DNA of 64,000 nt from Nitrospirae bacterium GWB2_47_37 (GCA_001803635.1 MHDU01000080.1:21021-85020), one strand, 5' to 3'. Shown: positions 32,196 to 41,511, counted from the first letter of the stretch. The notes: generated by a model from the letters alone, not told the origin. Numbers and translations are program-made.

Positions 32196-32662
32196 TCTCC
32201 TGTATCGCCTTTGATCTTCTCTATGGCATGTGGAATAACATTTAGAATTACTTCCATATGCTCCTTTACGGCCTTAGGGCTTCCGGGCATGTTTATTATC
32301 AATGTCCGCCCCTTCACTCCCGCAACGGCCCTTGAAAGCATCGCCCTGTCGGTCTTTTTCAATCCTTCCATTCTCATGGCCTCCGCTATGCCGGGTATTT
32401 CCCTGTCTATCACATCGAGGGTGGCCTCGGGAGTAACGTCTCTCGGAGAAAGCCCGGTGCCGCCGGTAGTCAATATCAGGTCTACCTTATCCGCATATTC
32501 GAGCAGCTTATTTTTTATCAAATCCCTCTCGTCGGGCAAAATGTCATAATGCCTTACTTCGCCGATGCCTTTAAGCATTTCGGCAATAGCAGGGCCGCTT
32601 TTGTCTTCCCTTTCTCCTTTTGAACCCTTATCGCTCAATGTCAGGACGGCAATGGTTATCAT
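32183..32662 (-). CDS. mog: MogA/MoaB-family molybdopterin adenylyltransferase
   Basis: A 159-residue protein of the MogA/MoaB fold. TTGGTGLSPRDVTPEAT is the molybdopterin-binding signature, and IINMPGSPKAVKEHME the C-terminal one. It adenylates molybdopterin before molybdenum insertion. It is encoded in a row with a MOSC protein, overlapping it by 4 nt, and ccdA. Mog versus MoaB cannot be separated here. Confidence 0.9.
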   Translation of the reverse strand: MITIAVLTLSDKGSKGEREDKSGPAIAEMLKGIGEVRHYDILPDERDLIKNKLLEYADKVDLILTTGGTGLSPRDVTPEATLDVIDREIPGIAEAMRMEGLKKTDRAMLSRAVAGVKGRTLIINMPGSPKAVKEHMEVILNVIPHAIEKIKGDTGECAR

Positions 32663-33099
32663 GCGGGAATTTCTACGGGGTCTCCTGTTTTGATCTTTCC
32701 GCCCTTCAGCACCTTGATGAATATTCCTTCCTTAGGCATTACGCAGTCGCCCGCCTGATAATATATCGCGCACCTCGTATGGCATTCCTTGCCTATCTGA
32801 CTCACTTCTCCGACGACCTCGCTTCCGATATTCATTTTTGTGCCGATAGGGAGCGAAACAAGGTCTATGTCCTCGGTGGTGATATTTTCCGCAAAGTCTC
32901 CGGGCTTTACATCGAGGCCCATAGCCTGCATCTTTTTTATGCTCTCGAGCGCAAGGAGGCTTACCTGCCTGTGCCATTGAGACGAGGCATGGGCGTCTCC
33001 CTCGATGCCCGAATTTTCGTTTATAACAGCCTCATCGACAGGCTTTTTCCGCATGCCTTTTTTCTCGCTGATGTTTATCGAAACAATTTTACCCGCCAT
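32659..33099 (-). CDS. MOSC-domain protein
   Basis: A 146-residue stand-alone MOSC (molybdenum cofactor sulfurase C-terminal) domain. GIEGDAHASSQWHRQVSLLA and the conserved Cys in GKECHTRCAIYYQAGDCVMPKEGIFIKV match the family, in which that Cys binds a sulfur or Moco intermediate. Its tight link to mog points to molybdenum cofactor delivery. The exact enzyme served is unknown. Confidence 0.88.
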   Translation of the reverse strand: MAGKIVSINISEKKGMRKKPVDEAVINENSGIEGDAHASSQWHRQVSLLALESIKKMQAMGLDVKPGDFAENITTEDIDLVSLPIGTKMNIGSEVVGEVSQIGKECHTRCAIYYQAGDCVMPKEGIFIKVLKGGKIKTGDPVEIPA

Positions 33100-33193
33100 T
33101 TCAAACCTCTCTAAAGTTTTTATCTTTTAAAATAACACAAATAACAAATGGATGTCAGCAACGGAGACAACACATGCATTGAAGACTGTCGGG

Positions 33194-34285
33194 CTATTTA
33201 TGCCTTTTAATTAATGCTCTAAGGTAATAATCCATATCGAGCCTTAATATTACAAATAGGATTAAAACGAGTATCAGGGCGAATATGGACGCGAGAACAA
33301 CGGAGTGCCGCATCTCGTAAAAGATTTTCCCCGCGCCTATTTCAGGCAGAGGAGCCGGCGCAAAAGGCAAGTTATATTTCCTTGACAGATTTTTTATATC
33401 CTCAATATTTACAACTGCGATCCCCGTTCTCAAAAATTCACCGACCAGACCCGGATGCCCGGAGAACTTCCGCGGATCGACGATCCCGGAATCGACGTTC
33501 ACTCCGGCGAGCGCAGCCGCTCCTCCTCCGATATTCACAAACGCCTTTATATCTTTTCCACGACTCAGAGACTTGTAAATGCCTATTCGAGTCTTAATCG
33601 CGTGATTCAGGCCGTTTGCCTCGATTTCAGGCAGCTTATTGCGATAAATCGCATCCATAATCAAATCCCTGCCCTCTATGCTGAGTCCCCTGCCTGTATC
33701 GTCAACGCCGCCTATAGATGCATAGTCCGTCCTGTGTTTTATCAGCCCGGCATCGAAAAGGGCCTTCTCCATGTCCGGATATGTGAATTCAGGTTCGTTT
33801 GCGCCCCACATCGACGAGCCGACGGACGTAATGATTATGGGCTCCAGATCGAGGGTTTCTATCGCCGCAATGGTCATCAGGTTCAGGGCGGGAAAAGAGC
33901 CGCTGAAAGATACCGCAATGACGTCCTTCTCCCTGACTCCCGCCTTAATTAAAATATCTATGATCATAGCTGCAAAGTTCGGATTTGTCGTGGTGAGCTT
34001 GGCGTTAAGGTCCCCCGCCTCCGTAGTTATCTCGGAATGCCTGACACCTATAATGCCTGTTCCGTTAGGGTCGTTTGTGTGATCTATGGGAAGTCCCCTT
34101 GCGGCCCTAATATCCTTTATGCCTGTAAATAGCTTTTGAGTAAGGATCGCAGCCTTTTTTTTCTTATCATAATAAGGCGCGTAGGATTTCACTTCCACGG
34201 TCAGTTCCATATACATGAAAATGACGGATATAAGGCATACCACAACTAAAATATATCCGGGCACAGGGCCGGTGCGCAGTTTCAC
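33194..34285 (-). CDS. pgsW: PgsW-type poly-gamma-glutamate system protein
   Basis: A 363-residue protein with one N-terminal helix (about 9-27), a large external or periplasmic domain, and a C-terminal helix (about 332-352). The domain has AVSFSGSFPALNL, ITSVGSSMWGANEPEFTYPDME and FVNIGGGAAALAG. It matches what I know of the family found beside pgsB and pgsC in Gram-negative bacteria. It overlaps pgsC by 4 nt, so the unit pgsB-pgsC-pgsW is translationally coupled. The molecular role is not established. Confidence 0.75.
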   Translation of the reverse strand: MKLRTGPVPGYILVVVCLISVIFMYMELTVEVKSYAPYYDKKKKAAILTQKLFTGIKDIRAARGLPIDHTNDPNGTGIIGVRHSEITTEAGDLNAKLTTTNPNFAAMIIDILIKAGVREKDVIAVSFSGSFPALNLMTIAAIETLDLEPIIITSVGSSMWGANEPEFTYPDMEKALFDAGLIKHRTDYASIGGVDDTGRGLSIEGRDLIMDAIYRNKLPEIEANGLNHAIKTRIGIYKSLSRGKDIKAFVNIGGGAAALAGVNVDSGIVDPRKFSGHPGLVGEFLRTGIAVVNIEDIKNLSRKYNLPFAPAPLPEIGAGKIFYEMRHSVVLASIFALILVLILFVILRLDMDYYLRALIKRHK

Positions 34286-34731
34286 GGAAGTACCTCCCCG
34301 CCGGTTATGATGATAATAATCAACCGCACAAGTATCGAGGTTATGGTCATTGCAGCGATGGTCTCTACGACCCCCTGTCTATATATCCAGTACGCTATAA
34401 GGCCGGGCACCACGAATCCAATCGTTGAAATATCGATGTTCGCAGCGGCAAATGTTATGGGCGGGAATATTTTCGTTGCGTAGCCTACAAGATAACCTAT
34501 AAGTATGGAGATAATGAGGGAACGCCGGCCGTAAAGCAGGATATGGCGGGACAGGGCATTTACAATCATGAATGTAAAAATGCCTGCCGCAACCGTGCTT
34601 ATCACTTGAGCCGGACGGTGGATGGAAAGGGCGATATACCCCGGAACAACTATGCCGCCTGCCGCGAGGCCGATGGTCTCGGTAAACAGCAGGTTCAAAA
34701 GCATGCCCAAACCTACGGCAACAATTATCAT
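34282..34731 (-). CDS. pgsC: PgsC/CapC-like poly-gamma-glutamate synthesis membrane protein
   Basis: A 149-residue membrane protein with four to five helices. It starts with GLGMLLNLLFTETIGLAAGGIVVPGYIAL, the CapC/PgsC signature, and VVPGLIAYWIYRQG repeats the pattern near residue 110. It works with PgsB as the membrane part of the gamma-glutamyl ligase. It overlaps both neighbours by 4 nt. Confidence 0.85.
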   Translation of the reverse strand: MIIVAVGLGMLLNLLFTETIGLAAGGIVVPGYIALSIHRPAQVISTVAAGIFTFMIVNALSRHILLYGRRSLIISILIGYLVGYATKIFPPITFAAANIDISTIGFVVPGLIAYWIYRQGVVETIAAMTITSILVRLIIIIITGGEVLP

Positions 34732-35909
34732 GCCCTCCCCCTCGACACGAAATATTCTATCAACTCTTCGCCGTAACCTACGAAATTGCCGACCGCAAAA
34801 ATCGTAGAATCGTCGTTAATCCTGCGCATGATATGCTCGTATGCCTCGCCTATTCCCTTCCCTCCGAGATCTACAAGCTTCTCCTTATTTACGCAGTTGC
34901 TCGCGCTGTGATAAAAAATGGCGGTGTTGCTTCCGGTCAGGAAGTACAAATCTCCTCGCATTCTCACGCAGAGGGTTCTCGCTATATGCGCGGAACGGTC
35001 GATACGGTCGGCCCTGCAATTTATAAGGACATAGAAATTGGATGCGGGCTTTACTATCTGCTGATAGATCATATGGATAGAGTCGGGGTCATTCACGGCA
35101 AGGGCGTTAAAAAGCGTTATTTTCTTGTTATTAATCAGCAGGTCGTATTTTTTTAAAATCCCGGGGTCGGGGATGCATTTATACATTTCTTCCAGGGCTG
35201 TATTTTTCCGTATGCCGAGATTTTCGCATACCTCGACCGCCAGTGCGACATTCTCTTTCTGTTCGAGATACGGGAATTTCAACATCTCCCGTTCCGAAAT
35301 TTCCGGCTCACCCTTATTCCCGGCTACCTGAATAATCCTCAAGCCTTTGTCTTCGCAAAGCCCCTTCATTAATGGGAATAACTCTTTTTCGGCTGTGATT
35401 ATCACAGCGTTTTTTGGAACGGCATTTATGAAATTACGCGCGATGTCCGACAGCCCGGGGCCCATGACATCGAGATGATCCCTACGCACATTTGTTATCA
35501 CAACCAATATCGGCTTCACTATCTTTGTCTCTTCCGTCCATTGAAGGTCGGGTCTTAATGACATGTTTTCGAGGACAACGGCGTCTACTCCCTCTTTCAC
35601 GGCCTTTTTGAATATGGATAGCTGTTCCCGGATGTTCGGCTTTCCGAGGCGTATGACCGGAATCTCGGTACGATTGTTAAAGACCATTCTCGGCTTTGTC
35701 CCGGTCGTCTTTGCCATGACATTGAAGCCGCCCGCCCTAAGTCCGGCGCCAATCAGCCTCGTTACCGACGACTTTCCCCGCGTGCCGTTCACGACGATTC
35801 TTACAGGTACCGCGCCGAGATTGCGCAAGTGGGCGTTCCATTCCATTCGGCCGAGGATAATAAGCAATATTAGAATAAAAAACAGATAAAGGGCGGAATC
35901 GGTTTCCAT
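34728..35909 (-). CDS. pgsB: PgsB/CapB-like poly-gamma-glutamate synthase
   Basis: A 393-residue Mur-ligase-like amide ligase. The N-terminal helix (about 5-20) anchors it. The P-loop VVNGTRGKSSVTRLIGAGL is close to that of CapB, followed by TKPRMVFN, and VVITNVRRDHLDVMGP provides the second motif. It activates glutamate with ATP and joins gamma-carboxyls. AGGAG precedes the ATG. First gene of pgsB-pgsC-pgsW; pgsA, needed for export in Bacillus, is absent. Confidence 0.88.
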   Translation of the reverse strand: METDSALYLFFILILLIILGRMEWNAHLRNLGAVPVRIVVNGTRGKSSVTRLIGAGLRAGGFNVMAKTTGTKPRMVFNNRTEIPVIRLGKPNIREQLSIFKKAVKEGVDAVVLENMSLRPDLQWTEETKIVKPILVVITNVRRDHLDVMGPGLSDIARNFINAVPKNAVIITAEKELFPLMKGLCEDKGLRIIQVAGNKGEPEISEREMLKFPYLEQKENVALAVEVCENLGIRKNTALEEMYKCIPDPGILKKYDLLINNKKITLFNALAVNDPDSIHMIYQQIVKPASNFYVLINCRADRIDRSAHIARTLCVRMRGDLYFLTGSNTAIFYHSASNCVNKEKLVDLGGKGIGEAYEHIMRRINDDSTIFAVGNFVGYGEELIEYFVSRGRA

Positions 35910-35993
35910 GTCCGAATTTCTCCTGTGTGAAAATTAGTAGGCTGCGGACGCTTATATAAATAGATATAGCCTATTTTTGATTAAAAGGCAAGA

Positions 35994-36920
35994 TTACCGA
36001 AGCAGATCTATATGAGAGACGGACGCGGCCGTCCATTTAGGAAGACCCGCTTCGAGATGAGTGCGGAAAAAATCCTCAGCTTTTCTTTGCGCGTCTGCGG
36101 TTGCCGTCCGGTTGGCTTCTACAGCCTGAACCTTCTTGGAGGGATTATCGAAAGAGTGCTGCGCTTCTTTATATACAAATATATCGATATCTCCGCCGCT
36201 TGATTTGCCGCGCTGTGCGAGATTCACGCAGGCATTGGGGGAGACCTCTTCGTCGTCGGAAGCGGCAAATAAAAGCACGGGGGCATAAGGCTTGTAATAA
36301 TCGTCATATTTGCCTTTGAGACCGCAGCCCGGATAAAAGGAAATCGCCGCTCTGAAACCCTTTAACGGATCCGGATCGGTTATGCCGGGCGCACTATCCG
36401 CTATGGTCGAAAGGGTTGCACTGCCGCCGTTCGACCATCCCTGCAAGCCTATCCTGTCAGGTACTATTTCAGGACGTGAGCGCAGATAATTCAGGGCGGC
36501 ATAGGCATCGAGAGGACGTATCGTCACTTCATTAAGCTCAGAAGGCCGCTCCTCATAAGAATACTTTTTAAAACCCTCAGGATAGCCTCTGGGCCCGAAG
36601 CTGTCCACTAACAGCGCTGCATAGCCCCTTTCCGCCCAAAACCTGCCCCATGCCTTATGGCGCGCCGAAATCTTTTCTTCATCATACACGCCGTTTGCGA
36701 GCGAGGAATAAACGCCGGATCTTCCATGCATCATTACCACTGCAGGGTATGGACCCGGCCCTTCGGGCGTAAACATATAGGCAACAAGCATTGCTTTTCC
36801 GTCAAGGCTTTTAAAGCTCACAGTTTCTATATCACCGGCATAGGACGCCTGCAATGAAAAAAGAGCCAGAAAGGCAAAGGCAACAATGCCTACAACCTTA
36901 TTTTTCAACATATTCTTCAT
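35994..36920 (-). CDS. Exported dienelactone hydrolase-family alpha/beta hydrolase
   Basis: A 308-residue protein with a signal peptide (about residues 1-28, ending ASYAGDIE). The alpha/beta-hydrolase elements are VVMMHGRSGVY (oxyanion region), GLQGWSNGGSATL (nucleophile Ser), an acidic residue in LLFAASDDEEVSPNACVNL and the His in EAQHSFDNP. The substrate cannot be told; the family includes esterases. The gene stands alone and has the leaderless-type promoter listed next. Confidence 0.85.
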   Translation of the reverse strand: MKNMLKNKVVGIVAFAFLALFSLQASYAGDIETVSFKSLDGKAMLVAYMFTPEGPGPYPAVVMMHGRSGVYSSLANGVYDEEKISARHKAWGRFWAERGYAALLVDSFGPRGYPEGFKKYSYEERPSELNEVTIRPLDAYAALNYLRSRPEIVPDRIGLQGWSNGGSATLSTIADSAPGITDPDPLKGFRAAISFYPGCGLKGKYDDYYKPYAPVLLFAASDDEEVSPNACVNLAQRGKSSGGDIDIFVYKEAQHSFDNPSKKVQAVEANRTATADAQRKAEDFFRTHLEAGLPKWTAASVSHIDLLR

Positions 36921-36925
36921 ACTTA

Positions 36926-36934
36926 ATTATAACA
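36926..36934 (-). promoter_or_regulatory. Extended -10 promoter, predicted leaderless start of the hydrolase gene
   Basis: The minus strand reads TGTTATAAT, ending 5 nt before the ATG at 36920. No Shine-Dalgarno fits in that space. Confidence 0.6.
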
Positions 36935-36967
36935 TTTTTGGGGCATGGACGGGGCTAAAAAATAGGC

Positions 36968-38044
36968 CTAAGAGTACAATCTTTCTATGATCCCGCCGCC
37001 CATTACCGCGTCGCCGTCGTAAAAAACAGCGCTCTGGCCGGGAGCAGGGGCCCACTGCGGCTCGTCATAAACAATTTTCGCTTTATTATCAGGGAGAACC
37101 GTAACAGTAGCGGGCTCGTCGGGCATCATGGAGCGCACCTTTACAGTACACCTGAATTCCGGGCTCAGGCCCATCAACCGGTTAATATCGAAAACATCGA
37201 ACTCCCTTATCATTGCCGCTTCTTTCGGGCCCACATAAACCGCGTTCTTCTCCGTGTCTATCTTCGTTACAAATAAAGGCTTCCCGGTCGCAATGCCGAG
37301 CCTTTTTCTTTGGCCGACGGTGTACAAATATATCCCCTTATGAGTGCCGAGATTTTTTCCTGTTTGCACATCGATTATCGGGCCTTCTTCGGATCCGGCA
37401 AGATTTTCCAAAAACCTGAAATACTTCCTGTCCTCAATAAAGCATATCTCCTGACTCTCGGGCCTCTTCGCGGCCGGCAGGTTCAATGTCCTCGCTATTT
37501 CCCTGACCTCATCCTTTTTTTTATCTCCGAGAGGAAGCAGGAGCCTCTTCAGTTCTTCCTTTTTCAAAACATAAAGGACATATGACTGGTCTTTTTTAGG
37601 GTCGATGCCTTTTAACAACCGTGATCCGTAATGCGTGATGGGTGATGGGTCTTTAAGGACTCGCGCATAATGCCCTGTGGCAATAAAATCGGCGCCTTTC
37701 TCGTCGGCTATTTTTAAAAGGTATGGAAATTTTATATGCCTGTTGCATAGAATGCAGGGATTAGGCGTCATCCCTTTGGAATACGCCTCGATAAAAGGTT
37801 CTATCACCTTCTCCATGAATTCATTACGCAGATCAACGGCTGTGTGTTTTACGCCCATGTGTTCGGCTGTAAGCAGGGCGTCTTTTATGGCCTCGATAGA
37901 ACAGCATCCGGTGAACGTATTCTTCATCCGCGCTTCGTAAAGTATAAAGCTCACGCCTTCGACCTCGTATCCCTGTTCCTTCAACAGATACGCGGTTACG
38001 GACGAATCCACGCCCCCGCTCATGCCCACAATTACCTTTTGCAT
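36968..38044 (-). CDS. mnmA: tRNA-specific 2-thiouridylase
   Basis: A 358-residue enzyme that puts sulfur at U34 of tRNA-Lys, -Glu and -Gln. The PP-loop GMSGGVDSSV is at residues 8-17, NPCILCNRHIKF holds the first catalytic Cys near 97-100, and SQEICFIEDRKYFRF the second. Residues 131-144 (DPSPITHYGSRLLK) come from an in-frame repeat (37612-37660) in a loop before KGIDPKKDQSYVLY. The start lies 6 bp from the end of a MITE-like repeat, whose TTAGGT end is the only Shine-Dalgarno-like sequence available. With mnmE in the same window, both halves of U34 modification are represented. Confidence 0.95.
   Translation of the reverse strand: MQKVIVGMSGGVDSSVTAYLLKEQGYEVEGVSFILYEARMKNTFTGCCSIEAIKDALLTAEHMGVKHTAVDLRNEFMEKVIEPFIEAYSKGMTPNPCILCNRHIKFPYLLKIADEKGADFIATGHYARVLKDPSPITHYGSRLLKGIDPKKDQSYVLYVLKKEELKRLLLPLGDKKKDEVREIARTLNLPAAKRPESQEICFIEDRKYFRFLENLAGSEEGPIIDVQTGKNLGTHKGIYLYTVGQRKRLGIATGKPLFVTKIDTEKNAVYVGPKEAAMIREFDVFDINRLMGLSPEFRCTVKVRSMMPDEPATVTVLPDNKAKIVYDEPQWAPAPGQSAVFYDGDAVMGGGIIERLYS
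37612..37660. repeat. Repeat read in frame inside mnmA
   Basis: It begins TTAACAACCGTGATCCGTAA and continues with TGCGTGATGGG units, nearly identical to the left arm of the leuS element at 29376. The coding strand reads PITHYGSRLL, matching RITDYASRLL of leuS. Confidence 0.7.
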
Positions 38045-38050
38045 ATTTTT

Positions 38051-38263
38051 ACCTAAGTTAAGCGATTTTATATGTCAGGCACTGCTCCAAGACTTTAAAA
38101 AGTGTTGATTCAAGTGCATATGAGAGATTATAAATGCATAATCCAACAAGTGTCCAATGTTGTAGATGACGGATACAAGATAAATATTTTTGCAAGTGCG
38201 TGGTTTAAAGTCTTTTCGCAGCACCTGACATATATTTCTAAATTAGAATCGCTCAATTTAGGT
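38051..38263 (+). mobile_element. MITE-like dispersed repeat, copy 2 (213 bp)
   Basis: The ends ACCTAAGTTAAGCGATTTT and, inverted, ACCTAAATTGAGCGATTCT form terminal inverted repeats, extended by TATGTCAGG/CCTGACATA. The core matches the other two copies at well over 70% by eye. It fills the 298-bp gap between mnmA and the isomerase gene. An open stretch of about 45 codons (DYKCIIQQVSNVVDDGYKIN) is shared by all copies but has no start signal. Confidence 0.85.
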
Positions 38264-38342
38264 TTTAGAATATCGCTTTTTACTTTTGTTTTTCAAATAT
38301 GTTACATTGATGAAATTCAAAACCCGATAAAGGAGCAATACA

Positions 38343-39227
38343 ATGAAAAAACTTTTAACGGCGTTTATCGCCCTTGTTTTTGTGATTTCCTGTTCAAAGG
38401 ACGGAGGATTCAAAGGCAGCTATGTCGCCAAAGTAGGCGGCAAGACCCTGACAAAAGAAGACGTTCAGGCGGAAATGAATACTGTCCCGGATATGGCAAA
38501 GGCATTCTTTCAAGGGCCTGAAGGCATGGGCCGTTTTATGGATGAGCTTGTAAAAAAGGAGATGCTGTATTTCGAGGCCCAGAAAAGGGGACTGGACAAG
38601 AGCAAGGAATTTCAGAAAAAAGTCGAAGAGTTTAAAAAGATCACCCTCATCAATCAGCTTCTCGAAAAGGAAATAGAGGCCGCGTCGAAGTTTACCGACA
38701 AGGATGTAACGGATTATTACGAGAAGCACAAGGAAGATTTTATGGTGAACAGCCGGATGAGGTTGAGCCATATATTAGTGAAAGATGAAGCCGACGCGAA
38801 GAAGGTGTACGAAAGACTTCAGAAGGGCGAGGATTTTGCAAAGATAGCTTCCGATGCATCCATCGATAAGGCTACCGCAAAATCGGGCGGAGATATCGGA
38901 ATGTTCAAAAGGGGCGATATGAGACCTGAACTCGAAGAAGCCGCGTTCAGGCTTAAAAAGGGTCAGGTAAGCGTGCCTATAAAACTGAAAGACGGGATAC
39001 ATATAATCAAGGTGACCGACGCGAAGGGCTCCGTCATGGAGTTCGACAAGGTAAAGGGCTTTGTCCGGCAGAAGATGACCGCCGAGAGACAGAGGGAGAC
39101 ATTCGACAAGTTCATAGAGAATCTTAAAAAGAGTTACAAGATAGATATAAACAAGGACGCGCTTTCAAAGCTGACATTCGCGCCGGCTCCACAGCCCGCT
39201 CCGGCGCAGACACCAGAGAAGAAATAA
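38343..39227 (+). CDS. Parvulin-type peptidyl-prolyl isomerase lipoprotein
   Basis: A 294-residue protein with a lipoprotein signal (lipobox VISC, Cys17). A SurA/PrsA-like helical chaperone region runs to about residue 130. The parvulin domain is about 132-225: RLSHILVKDEADAKKVYERLQKGEDFAKIA, then SGGDIGMFKRGDMRPELEEAAFRLKKGQVSVPI and GIHIIKV. It ends in a Pro/Ala-rich tail (PAPQPAPAQTPEKK). It should assist folding of exported proteins. AAGGAG precedes the ATG. Confidence 0.9.
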   Translation: MKKLLTAFIALVFVISCSKDGGFKGSYVAKVGGKTLTKEDVQAEMNTVPDMAKAFFQGPEGMGRFMDELVKKEMLYFEAQKRGLDKSKEFQKKVEEFKKITLINQLLEKEIEAASKFTDKDVTDYYEKHKEDFMVNSRMRLSHILVKDEADAKKVYERLQKGEDFAKIASDASIDKATAKSGGDIGMFKRGDMRPELEEAAFRLKKGQVSVPIKLKDGIHIIKVTDAKGSVMEFDKVKGFVRQKMTAERQRETFDKFIENLKKSYKIDINKDALSKLTFAPAPQPAPAQTPEKK

Positions 39228-39234
39228 CATCTCT

Positions 39235-39270
39235 GGGTAAGGCGGATATCTTAAAATATCCGCCTTACCC
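39235..39270 (+). terminator. 15-bp perfect hairpin after the isomerase gene (possible terminator)
   Basis: Arms GGGTAAGGCGGATAT and ATATCCGCCTTACCC with a 6-nt loop, 8 nt after the stop codon. No T tract follows, so intrinsic termination is unsure; it may instead protect the 3' end. Confidence 0.5.
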
Positions 39271-39505
39271 TTACAACTTGCCGGACAACTTTCCCGCATT
39301 TTCCGCCATTTCGTTTTTTGTCCGTAATGCCGTAAAATACTAAATAGTGCAAATGTCATACAACTGATTTCACGGGATTTTTCTATTCAAAAAATCTTTA
39401 AGCTGTGCTATAGTTTAACCAGATTTAGAGAAATACGACAGGGCGTATAGGAATTGTTAAACGCATCAAAATATAGCGGCATAAGAAATAAAAGGAGAAT
39501 CAAAA

Positions 39506-39757
39506 ATGACCCATGCAGACGATGTTAGGCAATATTGCACTGACAATCTAATTGCCCCCGCTCGAAAACGCGGAGAAAAACAAATTATAATTCGAGCTGG
39601 CGATGTACACAGCGCGATGGGATATACAAATCGTATGCCTTTGGTATGCGCTGCTTTGGGTGCCAAGAAATTTGAGGCATCGGCTGGTGTTGAAAGGCTG
39701 AGCCTCACAGGGCCAACAAACGGCGCAAATGCAATATTCACATTCTTAATAAAATAA
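39506..39757 (+). CDS. Small protein of unknown function paired with a GIY-YIG protein
   Basis: An 83-residue protein (IAPARKRGEKQIIIRAGDVHSAMGYTNRMPLVCAALGAKKF...). It looks like a compact winged or helical DNA-related domain, and I recall similar sequences as a short uncharacterised family. AAGGAG lies 8 nt before the ATG. It is followed after 6 bp by a GIY-YIG gene. The region is AT-richer than its flanks. Upstream (39271-39505) lies a possible -10 TATAGT near 39409 and nothing else recognisable. Confidence 0.6.
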   Translation: MTHADDVRQYCTDNLIAPARKRGEKQIIIRAGDVHSAMGYTNRMPLVCAALGAKKFEASAGVERLSLTGPTNGANAIFTFLIK

Positions 39758-40048
<291 letters not shown>

Positions 40049-40107
40049 GGGAAAGGGGACGGTTCTAATTACACGCAGAACTGCTCCGCCTCCTCGCTAC
40101 TTCTCTC

Positions 40108-41505
40108 TTACTTCCCGATACAAAACTCGCTGAATATCCTGTTCAGGATGTCTTCAGTGGTTACTATTCCGACTATCTCGCCGAGACTGTCGAGAGATTC
40201 TCGGAGAAATAGGGCCGCAACCTCAAGGGGCTGACCGCCCCTTAATGCCTCTGCCGCCTCTTTGATGGATTTCAACGCATTGTCTATGGACTGCTTATGC
40301 CTTATGTTCGTTATTATCACATCCTCCACGCCTGCGGCGCCGCCCGTAGATATGCAGAGGGAATAAACGGCATCCTTTAGTGTGTCTATGCCGTCGCCTG
40401 TTAATGCGGAAACCTTTATTGTTGGAATATTGGAGCGCCGGAGTATCGATAGGTTTTCCCTAATCACTCTCTCATCAAGCGAATCCGACTTATTAAAAAC
40501 AAATATTGTTTTCTTATCCTTTACCTTTTCGATAACCTCGGCATCGGCATTATCAAAAGGTATGCTCCCATCAAAAACCGCTATTACAATATCCGCGCCT
40601 TCTATTGCGCGCAGGCTCCGTTTCACGCCCTCCATTTCGGCAAGGTCGTGCGTTTCCCTTATTCCCGCGGTATCCATTATTTTTAAAGGCAGGCCATTGA
40701 TATTCAGATAATCCTCTATCACATCCCTCGTGGTTCCGGGCATCTCGGTGACTATAGCTCTATCCTTTTGCAAAAGAGCATTCAAAAGGGAAGACTTGCC
40801 GACATTCGGTTTGCCCACAATAGCCGTAGAGACGCCTTCTCTGAAAAACTTTCCCTCGTCATAGCCCTTTGAAAGGGCCGTCAAATCTTCCGTTACAGCC
40901 TGCATGGAATCGATTATCGCATCTTTTACGGGAGTCTCTATTTCTTCTTCCGGGAAATCTATATATGCCTCAACATGAGCGCAGATATTCGCGATTCTTT
41001 CCTTTATACCCTCTATCCTTCCTGACAATCTACCCTCAAGCTGTTGAAGCGCCAGCCTTTCGGCCTGCTCTGTCTTAGACCTTATCACGTCGATAACGGC
41101 CTCTGCCTGAGAAAGGTCGATCCTCCCGTTCAGGAATGCCCTTTTGGTAAATTCTCCCGGCTCCGCAAGCCGCGCGCCTGCTTTTAAAAGCATATCAAGG
41201 GTTTTACGCAGCGGAAGCATTCCTCCGTGGCAGTTGATCTCTACCACATCCTCTTTTGTGTAGGTCTTGGGCGCTCTCATAACAGTAACGAGAACCTCGT
41301 CGATCCTTTCATTATTCGAAGGGTCGATTATAAAACCGTAAACAACGGTATGGGATTTAGCATCCTTAAGCCGTTTGGTCTTGGGGGATGAGAATACTTT
41401 ATCGGCGACGGCAATAGCATCTTTGCCGCTGAGGCGGACTATGCCTATACCTCCCTCTCCTGTGGCCGTGGATATGGCGGCAATTGTGTCATCGAGATAA
41501 TTCAT
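40108..41505 (-). CDS. mnmE: tRNA modification GTPase MnmE
   Basis: A 465-residue protein. The N-terminal formyl-THF-binding domain begins DDTIAAISTATGEGGIGIVRLSG. The G domain has GKPNVGKSSLLNALL (about 225), EMPGTTRDV, DTAG and NKSD. The C-terminus ends in CIGK, matching the catalytic Cys motif. With MnmG (outside the window) it installs the C5 group at wobble U34. No Shine-Dalgarno; see the promoter entry. Confidence 0.97.
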   Translation of the reverse strand: MNYLDDTIAAISTATGEGGIGIVRLSGKDAIAVADKVFSSPKTKRLKDAKSHTVVYGFIIDPSNNERIDEVLVTVMRAPKTYTKEDVVEINCHGGMLPLRKTLDMLLKAGARLAEPGEFTKRAFLNGRIDLSQAEAVIDVIRSKTEQAERLALQQLEGRLSGRIEGIKERIANICAHVEAYIDFPEEEIETPVKDAIIDSMQAVTEDLTALSKGYDEGKFFREGVSTAIVGKPNVGKSSLLNALLQKDRAIVTEMPGTTRDVIEDYLNINGLPLKIMDTAGIRETHDLAEMEGVKRSLRAIEGADIVIAVFDGSIPFDNADAEVIEKVKDKKTIFVFNKSDSLDERVIRENLSILRRSNIPTIKVSALTGDGIDTLKDAVYSLCISTGGAAGVEDVIITNIRHKQSIDNALKSIKEAAEALRGGQPLEVAALFLRESLDSLGEIVGIVTTEDILNRIFSEFCIGK

Positions 41506-41511
41506 CTAACG

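Noticed and set aside
38120..38280. A protein gene inside the MITE-like repeat
   Set aside because: The shared frame has no Shine-Dalgarno, differs in length and start between copies, and the inverted-repeat ends explain the conservation better.
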